The notes below the pieces were generated by a model. That model did not search any database and was not told the DNA's origin. It saw only the letters and a list, made by a program, of their open reading frames with translations. From assembly GCA_963817075.1 (NCBI GenBank), contig CAWFMT010000002.1, positions 1 to 64,000 of the forward strand: a stretch of DNA of 64,000 nt, given 5' to 3'. This document shows, piece by piece, positions 44,414 through 53,782 of the stretch. The stretch comes from DASPKM01 sp963817075. Lineage in GTDB: Bacteria > Bacteroidota > Bacteroidia > Chitinophagales > Chitinophagaceae. The translations under genes were made by a program, and so were the position numbers. Position 1 is the stretch's first letter. Every line of letters begins with the position of its first letter.

Positions 44414-44842
44414 ATGACGACACCTGTTGCGACCACCACGTCCACCTTCACTCCGACCCCCGTCCGCCGCCGGCCGGCCCGGCTCGCCACGATCGCGGCC
44501 GCCGCCGTGCTGGCGCTACTCGTCTGGGCGATCCTCGACCCGGTCGCCGGGCTCGACCTCACCGCCCGCAGCGGCGATCAGCTGCAGCACGTCGGCCCGG
44601 TGTCGGTGCTGATCGGCGTACTGGTCTCCGGCGCGATGGGCTGGGGGCTGCTCGCGATCCTGGAACGCCTCACCAGCCGGCCAAAGCAGATCTGGACGAT
44701 CTGCGCGTTCATCGCCCTGCTGCTGTCGTTCAACGGTCCGCTCGGCAGTGGCGACGGCATCACCAGCAAGCTCGCGCTGAGCGGGTTCCACCTGCTGGTG
44801 GCGGCTGTCCTGGTGCCCGGCTTCCGGCGTACCGTTCGGTGA
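44414..44842 (+). CDS. DUF6069-like four-helix membrane protein
   Basis: 142 residues: Thr-rich N terminus, then four helices (LATIAAAAVLALLVWAILDP, VSVLIGVLVSGAMGWGLLAI, IWTICAFIALLLSF, LSGFHLLVAAVLVPGF). Typical actinobacterial DUF6069 membrane protein of unknown function. ATG at 44414. Its stop overlaps the next ATG (TGATG). Confidence 0.75.
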   Translation: MTTPVATTTSTFTPTPVRRRPARLATIAAAAVLALLVWAILDPVAGLDLTARSGDQLQHVGPVSVLIGVLVSGAMGWGLLAILERLTSRPKQIWTICAFIALLLSFNGPLGSGDGITSKLALSGFHLLVAAVLVPGFRRTVR

Positions 44843-45408
44843 TGCGGCAGTACCCCGGGACGACGAGCGTGGACGGGCTGATCCGCGGGCTCCGCGGGAC
44901 GGTGCTGGAGATCGGCGCCGGCTCCGGCGCCAACTTCGACAAGTTGCCGGCGGCAACCGAGTGGACCGGGCTGGAGCCGAACGCCCGAGCCCGCCGCCGG
45001 CTGGCCCGCGCCGCCACCGGAGCCGGTCGGGAGCCACGGATCCTGGCCGGTCCGGCCGAAGAGATCCCGCTGCCCGACGCGAGCGCCGACGCGGTGCTCT
45101 GCACCTTGGTGCTCTGCTCGGTCTCGGACCCCGCCGCAGTACTACACGAGGTACGACGGGTGCTGCGGCCGGGTGGCGCGTTCGTGTTCCACGAGCACGT
45201 CGCATCGCCGGCCGGCAGCGGCATGCTCCGGCTGCAGCGGGTGATCGCGCCGATCACCCGGCGGGCCGACCGCGGTTGCAACCCGGCCCGGGAGACCTGG
45301 CGGTTCCTCGAGGACGCCGGGTTCGGGTCACTCGAGCTGGACTGGTTCGAGGCGCCCGGCCGGCTCTCCTGGCGGTACATCGCCGGCCGGGCGACCGAAG
45401 GGGCCTAG
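44842..45408 (+). CDS. Class I SAM-dependent methyltransferase
   Basis: 188 residues. Motif I VLEIGAGSGANFDKLP, acidic residue in TGLEPNARARRRLARA, motif II region PDASADAVLCTLVLCSVSDP, motif III RRVLRPGGAFVFHEHV. Resembles UbiE/METTL7-type small-molecule methyltransferases; substrate unknown. Coupled to the DUF6069 gene. Stop shares CTAG with the convergent glucanase gene. Confidence 0.9.
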   Translation: MRQYPGTTSVDGLIRGLRGTVLEIGAGSGANFDKLPAATEWTGLEPNARARRRLARAATGAGREPRILAGPAEEIPLPDASADAVLCTLVLCSVSDPAAVLHEVRRVLRPGGAFVFHEHVASPAGSGMLRLQRVIAPITRRADRGCNPARETWRFLEDAGFGSLELDWFEAPGRLSWRYIAGRATEGA

Positions 45409-46640
45409 AGGGTCCACTTCTGGTTGGCGGTGCCGCCGCAGGTCCACAGCTGCAACGGGGTGCCGTTGGCGGAGCTGTTGCCGGTGGCGTCCAGGCACTT
45501 GTTCGCCTGCGGATTCACCAGGTCCCTTGCGCCCGAATAGACCCATTGCTGGGCGGCCGAGCCGTTGCACGTCCAGAGCTGGACCCGGGCGCCGTCGGTG
45601 GTGGCGCCCGCGTTGACGTCGAGGCACTTGCCCAGCGCGCGCATCGTGCCGTCGCCCGGACGCGTCCAGCGCTGCGCGGCGGTGCCGTTGCAGTCGTACA
45701 ACTGGACCGCGGTGCCGTCCGCGCTGTTCGCCCCGGCCACGTCGATGCACTTGCCGGCCAGCCCGGTGATCTGGCTGGTGGTGCCCTGGCCGCCGCCGGA
45801 CTCGACCCGGACGTAGTCGATCGTCATCGTCTGCGGGAACTGGGTGGTCCCGTCCGGGTTGCCCGGCCAGTTGCCGCCGACCGCGACGTTGAGCAGCATG
45901 AAGAACGGGTGGTCGAAGACCCAGCGGTTGCCGCCCGCGTCGGCCGGCGTCTTCCGGCCGTACTGGATGCCGTCGACGTACCAGGTGATCGCGTCGGTGG
46001 CCCAGTCCACGGTGAAGGTGTGGAAGTCGTCGGCGAACGCCTGCGCCGTTCGGCAGCGTGTACCGCGAGCTCAGCCCGCGCCGCCGGAGTAGCCGGGGCC
46101 GTGCATGGTGCCGTGCACGTTGCCGGGCTCGCGGCCGATGTTCTCCATGACGTCGATCTCGCCGCTGGCCGGCCACGGGTTCTGGCCGATGTCGTTGCCG
46201 AGCATCCAGAACGCCGGCCAGATGCCCTGCCCGCGCGGCACCTTGATCCGCGCCTCGAACTTCCCGTACGCCTGGGCGAACTTGTCCGCGGTCAGCAGCC
46301 GGGCGGAGGTGTACTGGCAGGGGCCGTAGTGGCACTGGTAGCCGGCCGGGTTCTCCCGCCGGGCGGTGATCACCAGGTTGCCCTGGCCGTCGTGCGCGGC
46401 GTTGCTGGTGCTGTTCGTGTAGTACTGCAGCTCGTTGTTGCCCCAGCCGTGGCCGCCGGTGTCGTGCTTCCACTTGGCCGGGTCGGGCCCGGTGCCGGCG
46501 GCGGCGTTGAACTCGTCGGACCAGGTCACCGCCGCAGGCGCGGCAGTGCTGCCCTGGGCGGGCGCATCGAGCAGTACGACGGTCGCCAGCACAGCGCCGG
46601 CCGCGACCGTCCGGAGACAGGCGGAACGGGACCACCTCAT
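45405..46640 (-). CDS. Secreted GH16 beta-glucanase with ricin-type lectin domain
   Basis: Signal peptide from MRWSRSACLRTVAAGAVLAT, then a GH16 domain: GWGNNELQYYTNSTSNAAHD and the catalytic block ASGEIDVMENIG (nucleophile and acid/base Glu in ExDxxE). After a frame change near 46,055 comes HTFTVDWATDAITWYVDGIQ, then a C-terminal CBM13 with three QxW-type repeats (AAQRWT, AAQQWV, ANQKWTL). Likely hydrolyses beta-1,3-glucan outside the cell. AAAGAGGTG precedes the ATG. A LacI-type operator lies upstream. Confidence 0.9.
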
Positions 46641-46708
46641 GACAGACACCTCTTTCGCGTGGGCGGATGCGATCGAGGCAGGGGAAATCGCAGCCCTCAC
46701 GATGGCGT

Positions 46709-46720
46709 GAGAGCGCTCTC
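46709..46720. promoter_or_regulatory. LacI-family operator upstream of the glucanase
   Basis: Perfect 12-bp palindrome GAGAGCGCTCTC, 69 bases before the glucanase start. The GAGCGCTC core is the one bound by CebR-like LacI repressors of glycosidase genes in actinobacteria. Confidence 0.65.
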
Positions 46721-46767
46721 CGCGTCAACCCCGTCGACAGCGGAACGAGCGCAACGCCGCCCGCGGC

Positions 46768-46970
46768 GGGGTTCGCACCACCGTGGCCGGGTTCGCACCA
46801 TCGTCCGTTGCCGTGCATCGCACCATCCCGTCAGGGACCGCACCGCGGCTCGGGGTTCGCCCTACGTTGCAGCGTGGTGCGAAGCCCGCGACCCGACGTG
46901 AACCCCGAGGCGACGGTGCGAACCCCCGACACGGACGATGGTGCGAACCCCGCCGGCATGGTGCGGACCC
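46768..46970. repeat. Nested word-repeat palindrome upstream of the histidine kinase
   Basis: GGGTTCGCACCATCGTCCG (46789-46807) is perfectly inverted at 46932-46950. Further copies of GGGTTCGCACCA point forward at 46769 and reverse copies (TGGTGCGAAG, CGGTGCGAACCC, TGGTGCGGACCC) follow. An inner pair built on CTCGGGGTTC/GAACCCCGAG adds a nested stem. No ORF in this ~200-base stretch. Confidence 0.85.
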
Positions 46971-47054
46971 GGCGAGCGTGGGCGGTCGGATCGGCCGGGA
47001 GATACAACTTTCGGCAGTACGGCGGGTGGTGGCGCGGGCGGTAGCGTCGGGTCG

Positions 47055-48264
47055 GTGGAGCGGGTGCTGCGATGGTTCGGCGGCCGGCCGACGGGACGGC
47101 GGCTGGTGCGCGACGTCGTGCTCTGGGCCGTGCTGGCGGCGCTGGTGCTGGCCGAGGGACGGCTGGCCCGGTCGGATCCGTGGTGGGCGCTCGGGCCGGC
47201 GCTGATCGGGCTGGCGGTGGCGGTGCTGCTGCGACGGGAGCGGCCGCTGGTGTCGCTGGCGATCGCCGGGACGATCAACGCCGTCTGCCTGACCGTGTCC
47301 TGGGCACCACCGGGGGCGTGCCGGTGGCGTACATCCCGCCGGTGGTGCTGATGAGCTACCTGGCCGGACGGCGTGCGGACCGGGTCCGGCCGTTCGTGCT
47401 GCTCGTCTGCGTCGGGCTGGCCGCCGTCCTGGTCGGCCGGTGCGCTGACCCGCCGGGACGTTCCGCTGAGCGGCCGGGTGCTGACCTGGTTCATGCTGGC
47501 ATTGCTGGCGCTGCTGTTCGTGGTGCTGCCGTGGTTCACCGGGCGGTACCGGTCCCAGCGCGACCAGCTCGCCTCGGCGGGGTGGGAGCGGGCCGAGCGG
47601 ATCGAGCGCGAGCAGCGGATGGTGGTCGACGAGGCCCGGCTGCGGGAGCGGTCCCGGATCGCCGAGGACATGCACGACTCGGTCGGCCACGAGCTGAGCC
47701 TGATCGCGATCCGGGCGGCGGCGCTGGAGGTGGACCCGGAACTGTCCGAGCGGCACCGGGCGCGGCGGGGGAGTTGCGGACCGCCGCGGGGCTGGCCACC
47801 GAGCGGCTGGGCGAGATCATCGGCGTACTGCGCGGGGCCCGGACCGACGGCGTGGAGGCCCCGGTGTACGCCGGCGACGGAGTCGGTCGCGGACCTGGTC
47901 GAGCGGGCCGCGGCGTCCGGGCTGGACGTCCGGTTGGTCCAGCACGGCCCGGACGGGCGAGGTCGCCCCGCTGGTGGACCGGGCCACCCACCGGGTGGTG
48001 CAGGAGGCGCTCACGAACGCGGCCAAGTACGCGCCCGGCGCTGCGGTCGAGGTCCGGCTGGAGCACCGCGACGACGAGGTGCTGGTGCGGGTCCGCAACG
48101 GCCCGCCGGGCCGGCCGGCCGGTACGCCGGTCTCGGGCGGGCGCGGCCTGGTCGGACTGGCCGAGCGGGTCCGGCTGGCGGGCGGCCGGCTGACCTCCGG
48201 CGACACGCCGACGGCGGCTTCGAGGTCGTCGCGACGATGCCGCGCGAAGGCGGCGCGCGCCTGA
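47055..48264 (+). CDS. Sensor histidine kinase (HisKA_3), heavily frameshifted
   Basis: N-terminal helices (VLWAVLAALVLAEGRLARS, MLALLALLFVVLPWFTG), the phospho-His helix SRIAEDMHDSVGHELSLIAI, a linker TAAGLATERLGEIIGVLRGA, and the ATPase domain (THRVVQEALTNAAKYAPGAA, GGRGLVGLAERVRLAGGRL). About 403 residues if joined; five to six frame changes (near 47,315, 47,445, 47,770, 47,880, 47,960 and 48,215). GTG start at 47055. Upstream of a response regulator, forming a second two-component system. Confidence 0.8.
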
Positions 48265-48305
48265 GCAGCCCGTGCCGGACGGACTCGTCCGCGCAAGAGC
48301 TCGCG

Positions 48306-48699
48306 TTGGTACGCCGTACCGCCCGGCGCGGGTTGGTCACCGGGGTGCTCGCAACGATCGGGGTGGCGGCCGGGCTGGGCGGGCTGGCGCTCGGCTACTA
48401 CCTGGTCGCGAGCTACAACTCGGTGCTCCGGCCGGCGGACTACGACGCGCTCAGGCTCGGCCAGAGCCCGGTCCGAGATCGAGGCGCGGCTGCCGGGGAT
48501 GCAGATGGTCGACGCGCCGGTGGAGAAGCCGGTCCCGGTTCCGGCCGGCGCGCGGTGCGAGTTCTACCGGTCGGCCGGGCCGTTCTCGATCACGCATGCC
48601 TATCGGCTGTGCTTCCGCGACGGCCGGCTGGTCGCGAAGAACATCATCCAGACCGGCTCCGTCCAGCCGTCCACGACTCCGAGCGAGGGAACACCGTGA
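48306..48699 (+). CDS. Single-helix membrane-anchored protein between kinase and regulator
   Basis: About 130 residues with one helix (GLVTGVLATIGVAAGLGGLA) and a soluble C-terminal part (GARCEFYRSAGPFSITHAYR, LCFRDGRLVAKNIIQT). A frame change near 48,475. The start is uncertain (TTG 48306 or further upstream). Stop overlaps the regulator start (GTGA). Family not recognised; the position suggests a signal-sensing accessory. Confidence 0.55.
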
Positions 48700-49355
48700 C
48701 GATCCGGGTGCTGCTGGCCGACGACGAGGCGATGGTGCGCGCCGGCGTCCGGGCGATCCTTGCCTCCGACAACGAGATCGACGTGGTCGCGGAGGCGGGC
48801 GACGGGGCCGAGGCGGTCGAGCTGGTCCACCGGCATCGCCCGGACGTCGCCGTGCTGGACATCCGGATGCCGCGGATGGACGGACTGGCCGCCGGCGCGG
48901 AGATCCGCCGGACGGCGCCGGACACGGCGGTGGTGATGCTGACGACGTTCTCCGAGGACGCCTACATCGCCCGGGCGCTCGGCGACGGCGCGAGTGGCTT
49001 CCTGCTCAAGTCGGGGGATCCGCGCGAGCTGATCGCCGGGCTGAAGGCGGTCGCCGACGGAGCGGCGTACCTGTCGCCGACCGTGGCGCAGAAGGTGATC
49101 GCCGAGCTCGGCGCGGGCAGCGGTGGCCGGCTGGCCCGAGCGGCGCAGGCTCGCGAGCAGACCGAGGGGCTGACTCCGCGTGAGCGGGAGGTGCTCTCGC
49201 TGGTCGGGGCCGGGCTGTCGAACGCCGAGATCGCCGGCAAGCTCTACCTGGTCGAGGGCACGGTCAAGGCCTATGTCAGCACGGTGCTCACCCGGCTCGG
49301 GGTGAAGAACCGGGTCCAGGCGGCGATCATCGCCTACGAGGCCGGTCTGGTCTGA
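48696..49355 (+). CDS. NarL/LuxR-type response regulator
   Basis: 219 residues. Receiver TIRVLLADDEAMVRAGVRAI with phospho-Asp in DVAVLDIRMPRMDGLAAG, then LTPREREVLSLVGAGLSNAE and VEGTVKAYVSTVLTRLGVK of the LuxR-type DNA-binding domain. GTG start overlapping the upstream stop. Intact frame, unlike its kinase. Confidence 0.94.
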   Translation: MTIRVLLADDEAMVRAGVRAILASDNEIDVVAEAGDGAEAVELVHRHRPDVAVLDIRMPRMDGLAAGAEIRRTAPDTAVVMLTTFSEDAYIARALGDGASGFLLKSGDPRELIAGLKAVADGAAYLSPTVAQKVIAELGAGSGGRLARAAQAREQTEGLTPREREVLSLVGAGLSNAEIAGKLYLVEGTVKAYVSTVLTRLGVKNRVQAAIIAYEAGLV

Positions 49356-49462
49356 GGCACGCGTAGCCTGTACCTCGCGTAGTGTTGCGAGCACCGTCCG
49401 GACAACGGGAGTGCTCACCGGGCGCGCGTCGCGCCCTGTCGACGAAGCGGGAGATCGAGGTC

Positions 49463-50854
49463 GTGGCCGACTCACCCAGGGGTGACTACGAAGACGAGTC
49501 GTGGGACGACTCCGACGACCAGTGGGCCGCGCTGCACGCCAGCGCCGCCGAGCAGGAGGGCGACTCCACCGAGAAGCTCGAGGAGGACTGGGCGCAGCAT
49601 GCCCGGACCGGGCAGCCGGGTGCCGAGCCGCTGCCGTCGTGGCAGCTTCCCGATCCGGAGCCGCAAGGCCCCTCGCCGTGGCAGAACGCGGGGCCGCAGC
49701 CGTCCTGGCAGCTCCAGGACCCGGGGGCGCAGGGCGAGTCGCCCGCCGAGGAGCAGCAGCCCGCCGCCGCGTACCACTCCGAGCCCGAGCCGGAGGAGCC
49801 GCCGGTCACCCCCGAGCCCGAACCCCAGCTTCCGCAGTCCCACCCGCTGGCCTCGCAGCAGGCGCCGCGGCTGCCGGCCGGACAGATGCCCCCGCAGCAC
49901 CTGCAGCAGCCGCAGCCGCTCCCGTCGTACCGGGCCGACGAGCTGATCCAGGCGCTGCCGGCGCACCGCGAGGCGCCGGCCGAGAAGGGCGTCCGGGGGA
50001 TGCTGAAGATGCGCCCCGGCGGCTCCGAGCGCAGCGAGCGGCTGGCCCGGGAGATGGCGGCGACGTCGTTCGGCCGGCCGGTGAGCATCGTCGTCGCGAA
50101 CCCGAAGGGCGGCGCCGGCAAGACCCCGACCACGCTGCTGCTGGCCGGCGGTCTCGGCCAGGCCCGCGGTGGCGGCGTGGTGGCGTGGGACAACAACGAG
50201 CTGCGCGGCAACATGCACCTGCGCACCCACGACACGAACCCGCGCGCCACCGTGACCGACATGCTGCAGGCGATGTCGATGCTGACCCAGCCGGACGCTC
50301 GGCTCGGCGACGTCGCGGCGTACCTGCGGCATCAGGTCTCCGGGCAGTACGACGTCCTCACCTCGGCGACCACCACCTACGCGCAGATCGAGGCGAAGGA
50401 CTTCGCCCAGATCCACCGGTTGCTCAGCCGGTTCTACCGGGTGCTGGTGATCGACACCGGCAACAACGAGGGCTCCAGCAACTGGCGCGAGGCGATGAAG
50501 GCCGCCGACGTGCTGGTGATCCCGATCAAGTGGAAGAGCCTGTCGTGCGCCGCCGCGGTGCAGATGCTGGAGGAGCTGGAGCGCCAGGGTCCGGCCGCGC
50601 AGCAGCTGATCCAGCGTGCCGTGGTCTGCGTCAGCAACGGCCCGGGTGACGTGAACAAAGAGGTCGAGAAGCAGCTCCGGCCGTACTTCCAGAGCCGCGC
50701 GGCCGCCGTGGTCGACGTCCCGACCGACCCGCACATCGCCGAGGAGGGCCCGCTCGACCACGCAGCACTCCAACCGACCACCCGCCGGGCCGCACTGGAG
50801 CTCGCCGCGAAGGTGGCCGAGCAGCTCGCCATCCGGCTCCGTTCGCAGGTCTGA
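49463..50854 (+). CDS. MinD/ParA-like ATPase with long disordered N-terminus
   Basis: 463 residues. Residues ~1-190 are acidic, then Pro/Gln-rich and disordered, with repeated PSWQL units (LPSWQLPDPEP, QPSWQLQDPG). Residues ~205-460 form a ParA-type P-loop ATPase: VSIVVANPKGGAGKTPTTLL (deviant Walker A with the signature Lys), DNNELRGNMHLRTHD, VLVIDTGNNEGSSNW and IPIKWKSLSC. Similar proteins (EspI-like) occur near type VII secretion loci, but none is seen here. GTG start; frame intact. Role unknown, perhaps positioning or regulation of a membrane complex. Confidence 0.82.
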   Translation: MADSPRGDYEDESWDDSDDQWAALHASAAEQEGDSTEKLEEDWAQHARTGQPGAEPLPSWQLPDPEPQGPSPWQNAGPQPSWQLQDPGAQGESPAEEQQPAAAYHSEPEPEEPPVTPEPEPQLPQSHPLASQQAPRLPAGQMPPQHLQQPQPLPSYRADELIQALPAHREAPAEKGVRGMLKMRPGGSERSERLAREMAATSFGRPVSIVVANPKGGAGKTPTTLLLAGGLGQARGGGVVAWDNNELRGNMHLRTHDTNPRATVTDMLQAMSMLTQPDARLGDVAAYLRHQVSGQYDVLTSATTTYAQIEAKDFAQIHRLLSRFYRVLVIDTGNNEGSSNWREAMKAADVLVIPIKWKSLSCAAAVQMLEELERQGPAAQQLIQRAVVCVSNGPGDVNKEVEKQLRPYFQSRAAAVVDVPTDPHIAEEGPLDHAALQPTTRRAALELAAKVAEQLAIRLRSQV

Positions 50855-50868
50855 TCGCTGCGGGGCTC

Positions 50869-51478
50869 GTGGAGGACTTCGACGCCTTCCTCGCGCGCTA
50901 CGAGGCGGCGAACAGCGCCTTCGTCAACGGTGACGTGTCGCTGTGGATGCCACTGGTCTCACACGGCGCCGACACCTCGATCTTCGGCGGGTTCGGCGGT
51001 CACGAGGTGGGCTGGGACCTGATCAAGGCGCGCTACCCGTGGGCGTCCGCGCAGTTCCGGCCCAGCGATGCCCGGGTCCGGTTCGAGTACCTCACCAAGA
51101 GTCGTCACCGGCGACCTGGCGTACTACACCGCGATCGAGCGCAGCACGGTGTTGCTGGTCAACTCGGACGAGCCGGTTCAGCAGTGCCTGTGGGTGACGA
51201 TGGTGTGCCGCAAGGAGCAGGGTAGCTGGAAGATCGTGCACCGGCACGCTGACGACCGCGAGGCCACGCCGACGATGCCGAATGAGCTCGACGGCGACGG
51301 TGACGGCGAGCGCGAGCCCGATGCCGAGCAGCACACCCTTCAGCGGGTTGTCCTCGAACGCCCGGCCGCCGACGAACCCGACCAGGCAGCAGTAGATCGC
51401 CCAGGACACCGCCGCGAGGCCGGCGGAACCCGGAGAACCTCCGCAGCGGGTAGCCGACCGCGCCCATCGTCAGGGTGA
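50869..51478 (+). CDS. SnoaL/ketosteroid-isomerase-like protein (frameshifted, end uncertain)
   Basis: Starts with GTG: EDFDAFLARYEAANSAFVNG, SIFGGFGGHEVGWDLIKARY; after a frame change near 51,100 it continues LAYYTAIERSTVLLVNSDEP and GSWKIVHRHADD. This is a ketosteroid-isomerase/SnoaL-like fold, ~130 residues. The fold ends near 51,255; the remaining codons are antisense to dedA and probably not real, so the true stop may be hidden by another frameshift. Confidence 0.7.
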
Positions 51479-51853
51479 CCGCGGTCCGGCCGCCCGGGAT
51501 GTACCGCGCCACCACCAGCACCAGCCCGCCGCGTTCGTCGAGCGACCGTTCGCCCACCCGAACGACGCATGCCGCTTGGTGCCGGGCTTCAGCCGCCGGA
51601 TCAGCCGGCCGCCCGCGGACCGGCCGATCGCCCAGGACACGTGGTCGCCGATGAACGCACCGGCCGCCGCGGCGGCGATCGCGCCGTACAGGCTCGGGTC
51701 GCCGGCGGCGGCGAACACCCCGGCGGTGATCACCAGCGTCTCGCTCGGGACGGCCGGGAAGAACCCGTCGATCGCCGCGATCGCCAGGATCAGCAGGTAG
51801 ATCCACCCGGACGCCATCAGGTCGTGCGTGAAGGCGAGGATCGCGTCACCCAT
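51092..51853 (-). CDS. DedA-family membrane protein (frameshifted)
   Basis: Undecaprenyl-phosphate or lipid flippase-type family. Seen: ASGWIYLLILAIAAIDGFFP, SETLVITAGVFAAAGDPSLY, AGAFIGDHVSWAIGRSAGGR, then in other frames ARYIPGGRTAVTLTMGAVGY with the family's Arg and Pro-Gly-Gly-Arg, and LLGIGLALAVTVAVELIRHR. Frame changes near 51,530 and 51,425. The C terminus probably ends near 51,270; the rest overlaps the convergent gene. ATG overlaps the ABC permease stop. Confidence 0.8.
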
Positions 51854-52641
51854 CAGGCGTCCCGGGCGGTGAGGGTGCGGATCCCGGTGACCATCCCGGC
51901 CGCGGCCCAGCCGGCCACCAACAGCAGGCTGACCGTCGGGTTCAGCGGGTCGGTGACCCCGGTGAGGAAGTTGTTGCCGGCCCCGCCGGGCAGCAGCGCG
52001 GCGATCCACTCGCCGATCCGGAACCCCGACTGGCCGACCATCATCGGCACCACCAGCAGCAGCAGGAAGACCGTCGTGAGGGTGCCGACCGCACTGCGGA
52101 TCACGGCGCCCGCCCCGATCGTGAACAGGCTGACCAACGCCAGGTACGTCGCGATCGCGAGCAGGTCGACCGCCACCGCCGGCCCGTCGAGGTAGCCCCA
52201 CCGGCCGGACGCGAGCCGGCCGACGACCACCCCGACCACGCCGACCACCAGGCCGAGCGCGAACGTCACCGGCGCGATCACCGCGCCCTTGGCCAGCAGC
52301 ACGTGCCGGCGGACCGGCGTCCACTGCACGGTGGACCGGATGCTGCCGGTGGAGTACTCCGACGTGATCGTCAGCATCGCCATCGCGGCGACCACCACCT
52401 GCACCATCAGGATGCTGTTGACGGCCAGGTCGCCCGCCATCACCCGGCTCGGCACCTCGCCCGGCGCCAGGTGGGTGTTCTCGTAGTCGGCGGAGAATCC
52501 CAGTTGCAGGCTGACCAGCGCGGTCAGCGCGAGCGCGCCGGCCAGGTACCACCAGGTCGAGCGGACCGACCAGAACTTGGTCCACTCCGACCGGATCGCG
52601 CCGGGCAGCCTCGCCGTACGAGTGCTGACGACTGCGGTCAT
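51853..52641 (-). CDS. ABC-2-type transporter permease
   Basis: 262 residues, six helices: STWWYLAGALALTALVSLQL, VNSILMVQVVVAAMAMLTIT, SEYSTGSIRSTVQWTPVRRH (typical loop), VTFALGLVVGVVGVVV, LLAIATYLALVSLFTIGAGA and a C-terminal helix. Works with the ATPase just upstream, probably exporting a peptide antibiotic or lipid. Stop overlaps the dedA start. Confidence 0.9.
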   Translation of the reverse strand: MTAVVSTRTARLPGAIRSEWTKFWSVRSTWWYLAGALALTALVSLQLGFSADYENTHLAPGEVPSRVMAGDLAVNSILMVQVVVAAMAMLTITSEYSTGSIRSTVQWTPVRRHVLLAKGAVIAPVTFALGLVVGVVGVVVGRLASGRWGYLDGPAVAVDLLAIATYLALVSLFTIGAGAVIRSAVGTLTTVFLLLLVVPMMVGQSGFRIGEWIAALLPGGAGNNFLTGVTDPLNPTVSLLLVAGWAAAGMVTGIRTLTARDA

Positions 52642-52674
52642 GCCATGACACTCCGTACTCGACCGCGTCGGCGG

Positions 52675-53548
52675 TCAGTTCAGGTACGCCTGCTCCAGCG
52701 AGGCGTGCCGGACGGTCAGTTCGTGCAGCCGGACCCGCAGGTCGTACGCGAGGTCGCCGACCTGGTCGGCGGTCAGCCCGGTCAGCACCAGTTCGTCCCG
52801 GCTCGGCCGGCTCGACCGGCCGCGCCGGTCGGCGAGCAGCCGCGGCACCGCGCCCGGTCGGCCGGGTGCGGCACCCGGAGACCGCGGTCAGCGAGCTGCC
52901 GGCGATGACCTCCTCGATCGGCGCGTCGGCGATGCAGCCGGCCCCGGCCGATCACCACCAGGTGGTCGGCGGTCAGCTGCATCTCGCTCATCAGGTGGCT
53001 GGAGACGAAGACCGTCCGGCCCTCGGCCGCCAGCGACCGCATCAGCGCGCGGACCCAGCGGACCCCGTCCGGGTCGAGGCCGTTGACCGGCTCGTCGAAC
53101 ATCAGCACCTCCGGGTCGCCGAGCAGCGCGCCGGCGATGCCGAGCCGCTGGCCCATGCCCAGCGAGAACTGCCCGGCCCGCTTGCCGCGCCACGTCGGTC
53201 AGCCCGACCGTCTCGAGGACCTCGTCGACCCGGGGCGCGGGATCCCGTTGCTGTGGGCCATCGCCAGCAGGTGGTTCGTGCGCTGCGGCCGGGGTGCAGC
53301 GCCTTGGCGTCGAGCAGCGCGCCGACCTCACGCAGCGGGTGCGCGCAGCTCGGCGTACGGCGTGCCGCCGACGAGCGCCTGCCCGGCGGTCGGCGGTCCA
53401 GCCCGAGGATCATCCGCATGGTGGTCGACTTGCCGGCGCCGTTCGGGCCGAGGAAGCCGGTCACCTGGCCCGGCTCGATCTCGAGCGTCAGGTCGTCGAC
53501 GGCGGTGGTGTGGCCATAGGTTTTCGTGAGGCCGTTCAGGCTGATCAC
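52675..53548 (-). CDS. ABC transporter ATP-binding protein (frameshifted)
   Basis: About 291 residues of the BcrA/CcmA type. Walker A GFLGPNGAGKSTTMRMILGL, signature-loop region LGMGQRLGIAGALLGD, Walker B EVLMFDEPVNGLDPDG, H-loop FVSSHLMSEMQL, C terminus ELTVRHASLEQAYLN. At least four frame changes (near 53,390, 53,290, 53,190 and 52,940-52,850). Energises the permease encoded downstream. Start at 53548. Confidence 0.88.
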
Positions 53549-53638
53549 AGGGGCGCTCCTCTCATCTCGCCCCGAACGTACGAATTCCGAGCGGCCGCCA
53601 CATCGGACGATCGGCGGCCACCCCTGTCTTTCGTCAGG

Positions 53639-53752
53639 GCGGACGTGCAGGCCATCTCAATCCGGCCGCACCCGTCTCTCGCGGTGCAGGACCCGCCGGG
53701 CAAGCGTGAACATCCGTGCGACCGCTCGAATTGCGATGGCCTGCACGTCCGC
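53639..53752. repeat. 18-bp perfect inverted repeat before padR
   Basis: GCGGACGTGCAGGCCATC (53639-53656) is exactly inverted at 53735-53752, and the pairing continues through CAAT with one mismatch. The 78-base loop has no ORF. Lies between the ABC ATPase and the second PadR gene. Confidence 0.9.
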
Positions 53753-53782
53753 ACCCGGATACTATGTATTACGCTGTATTGT

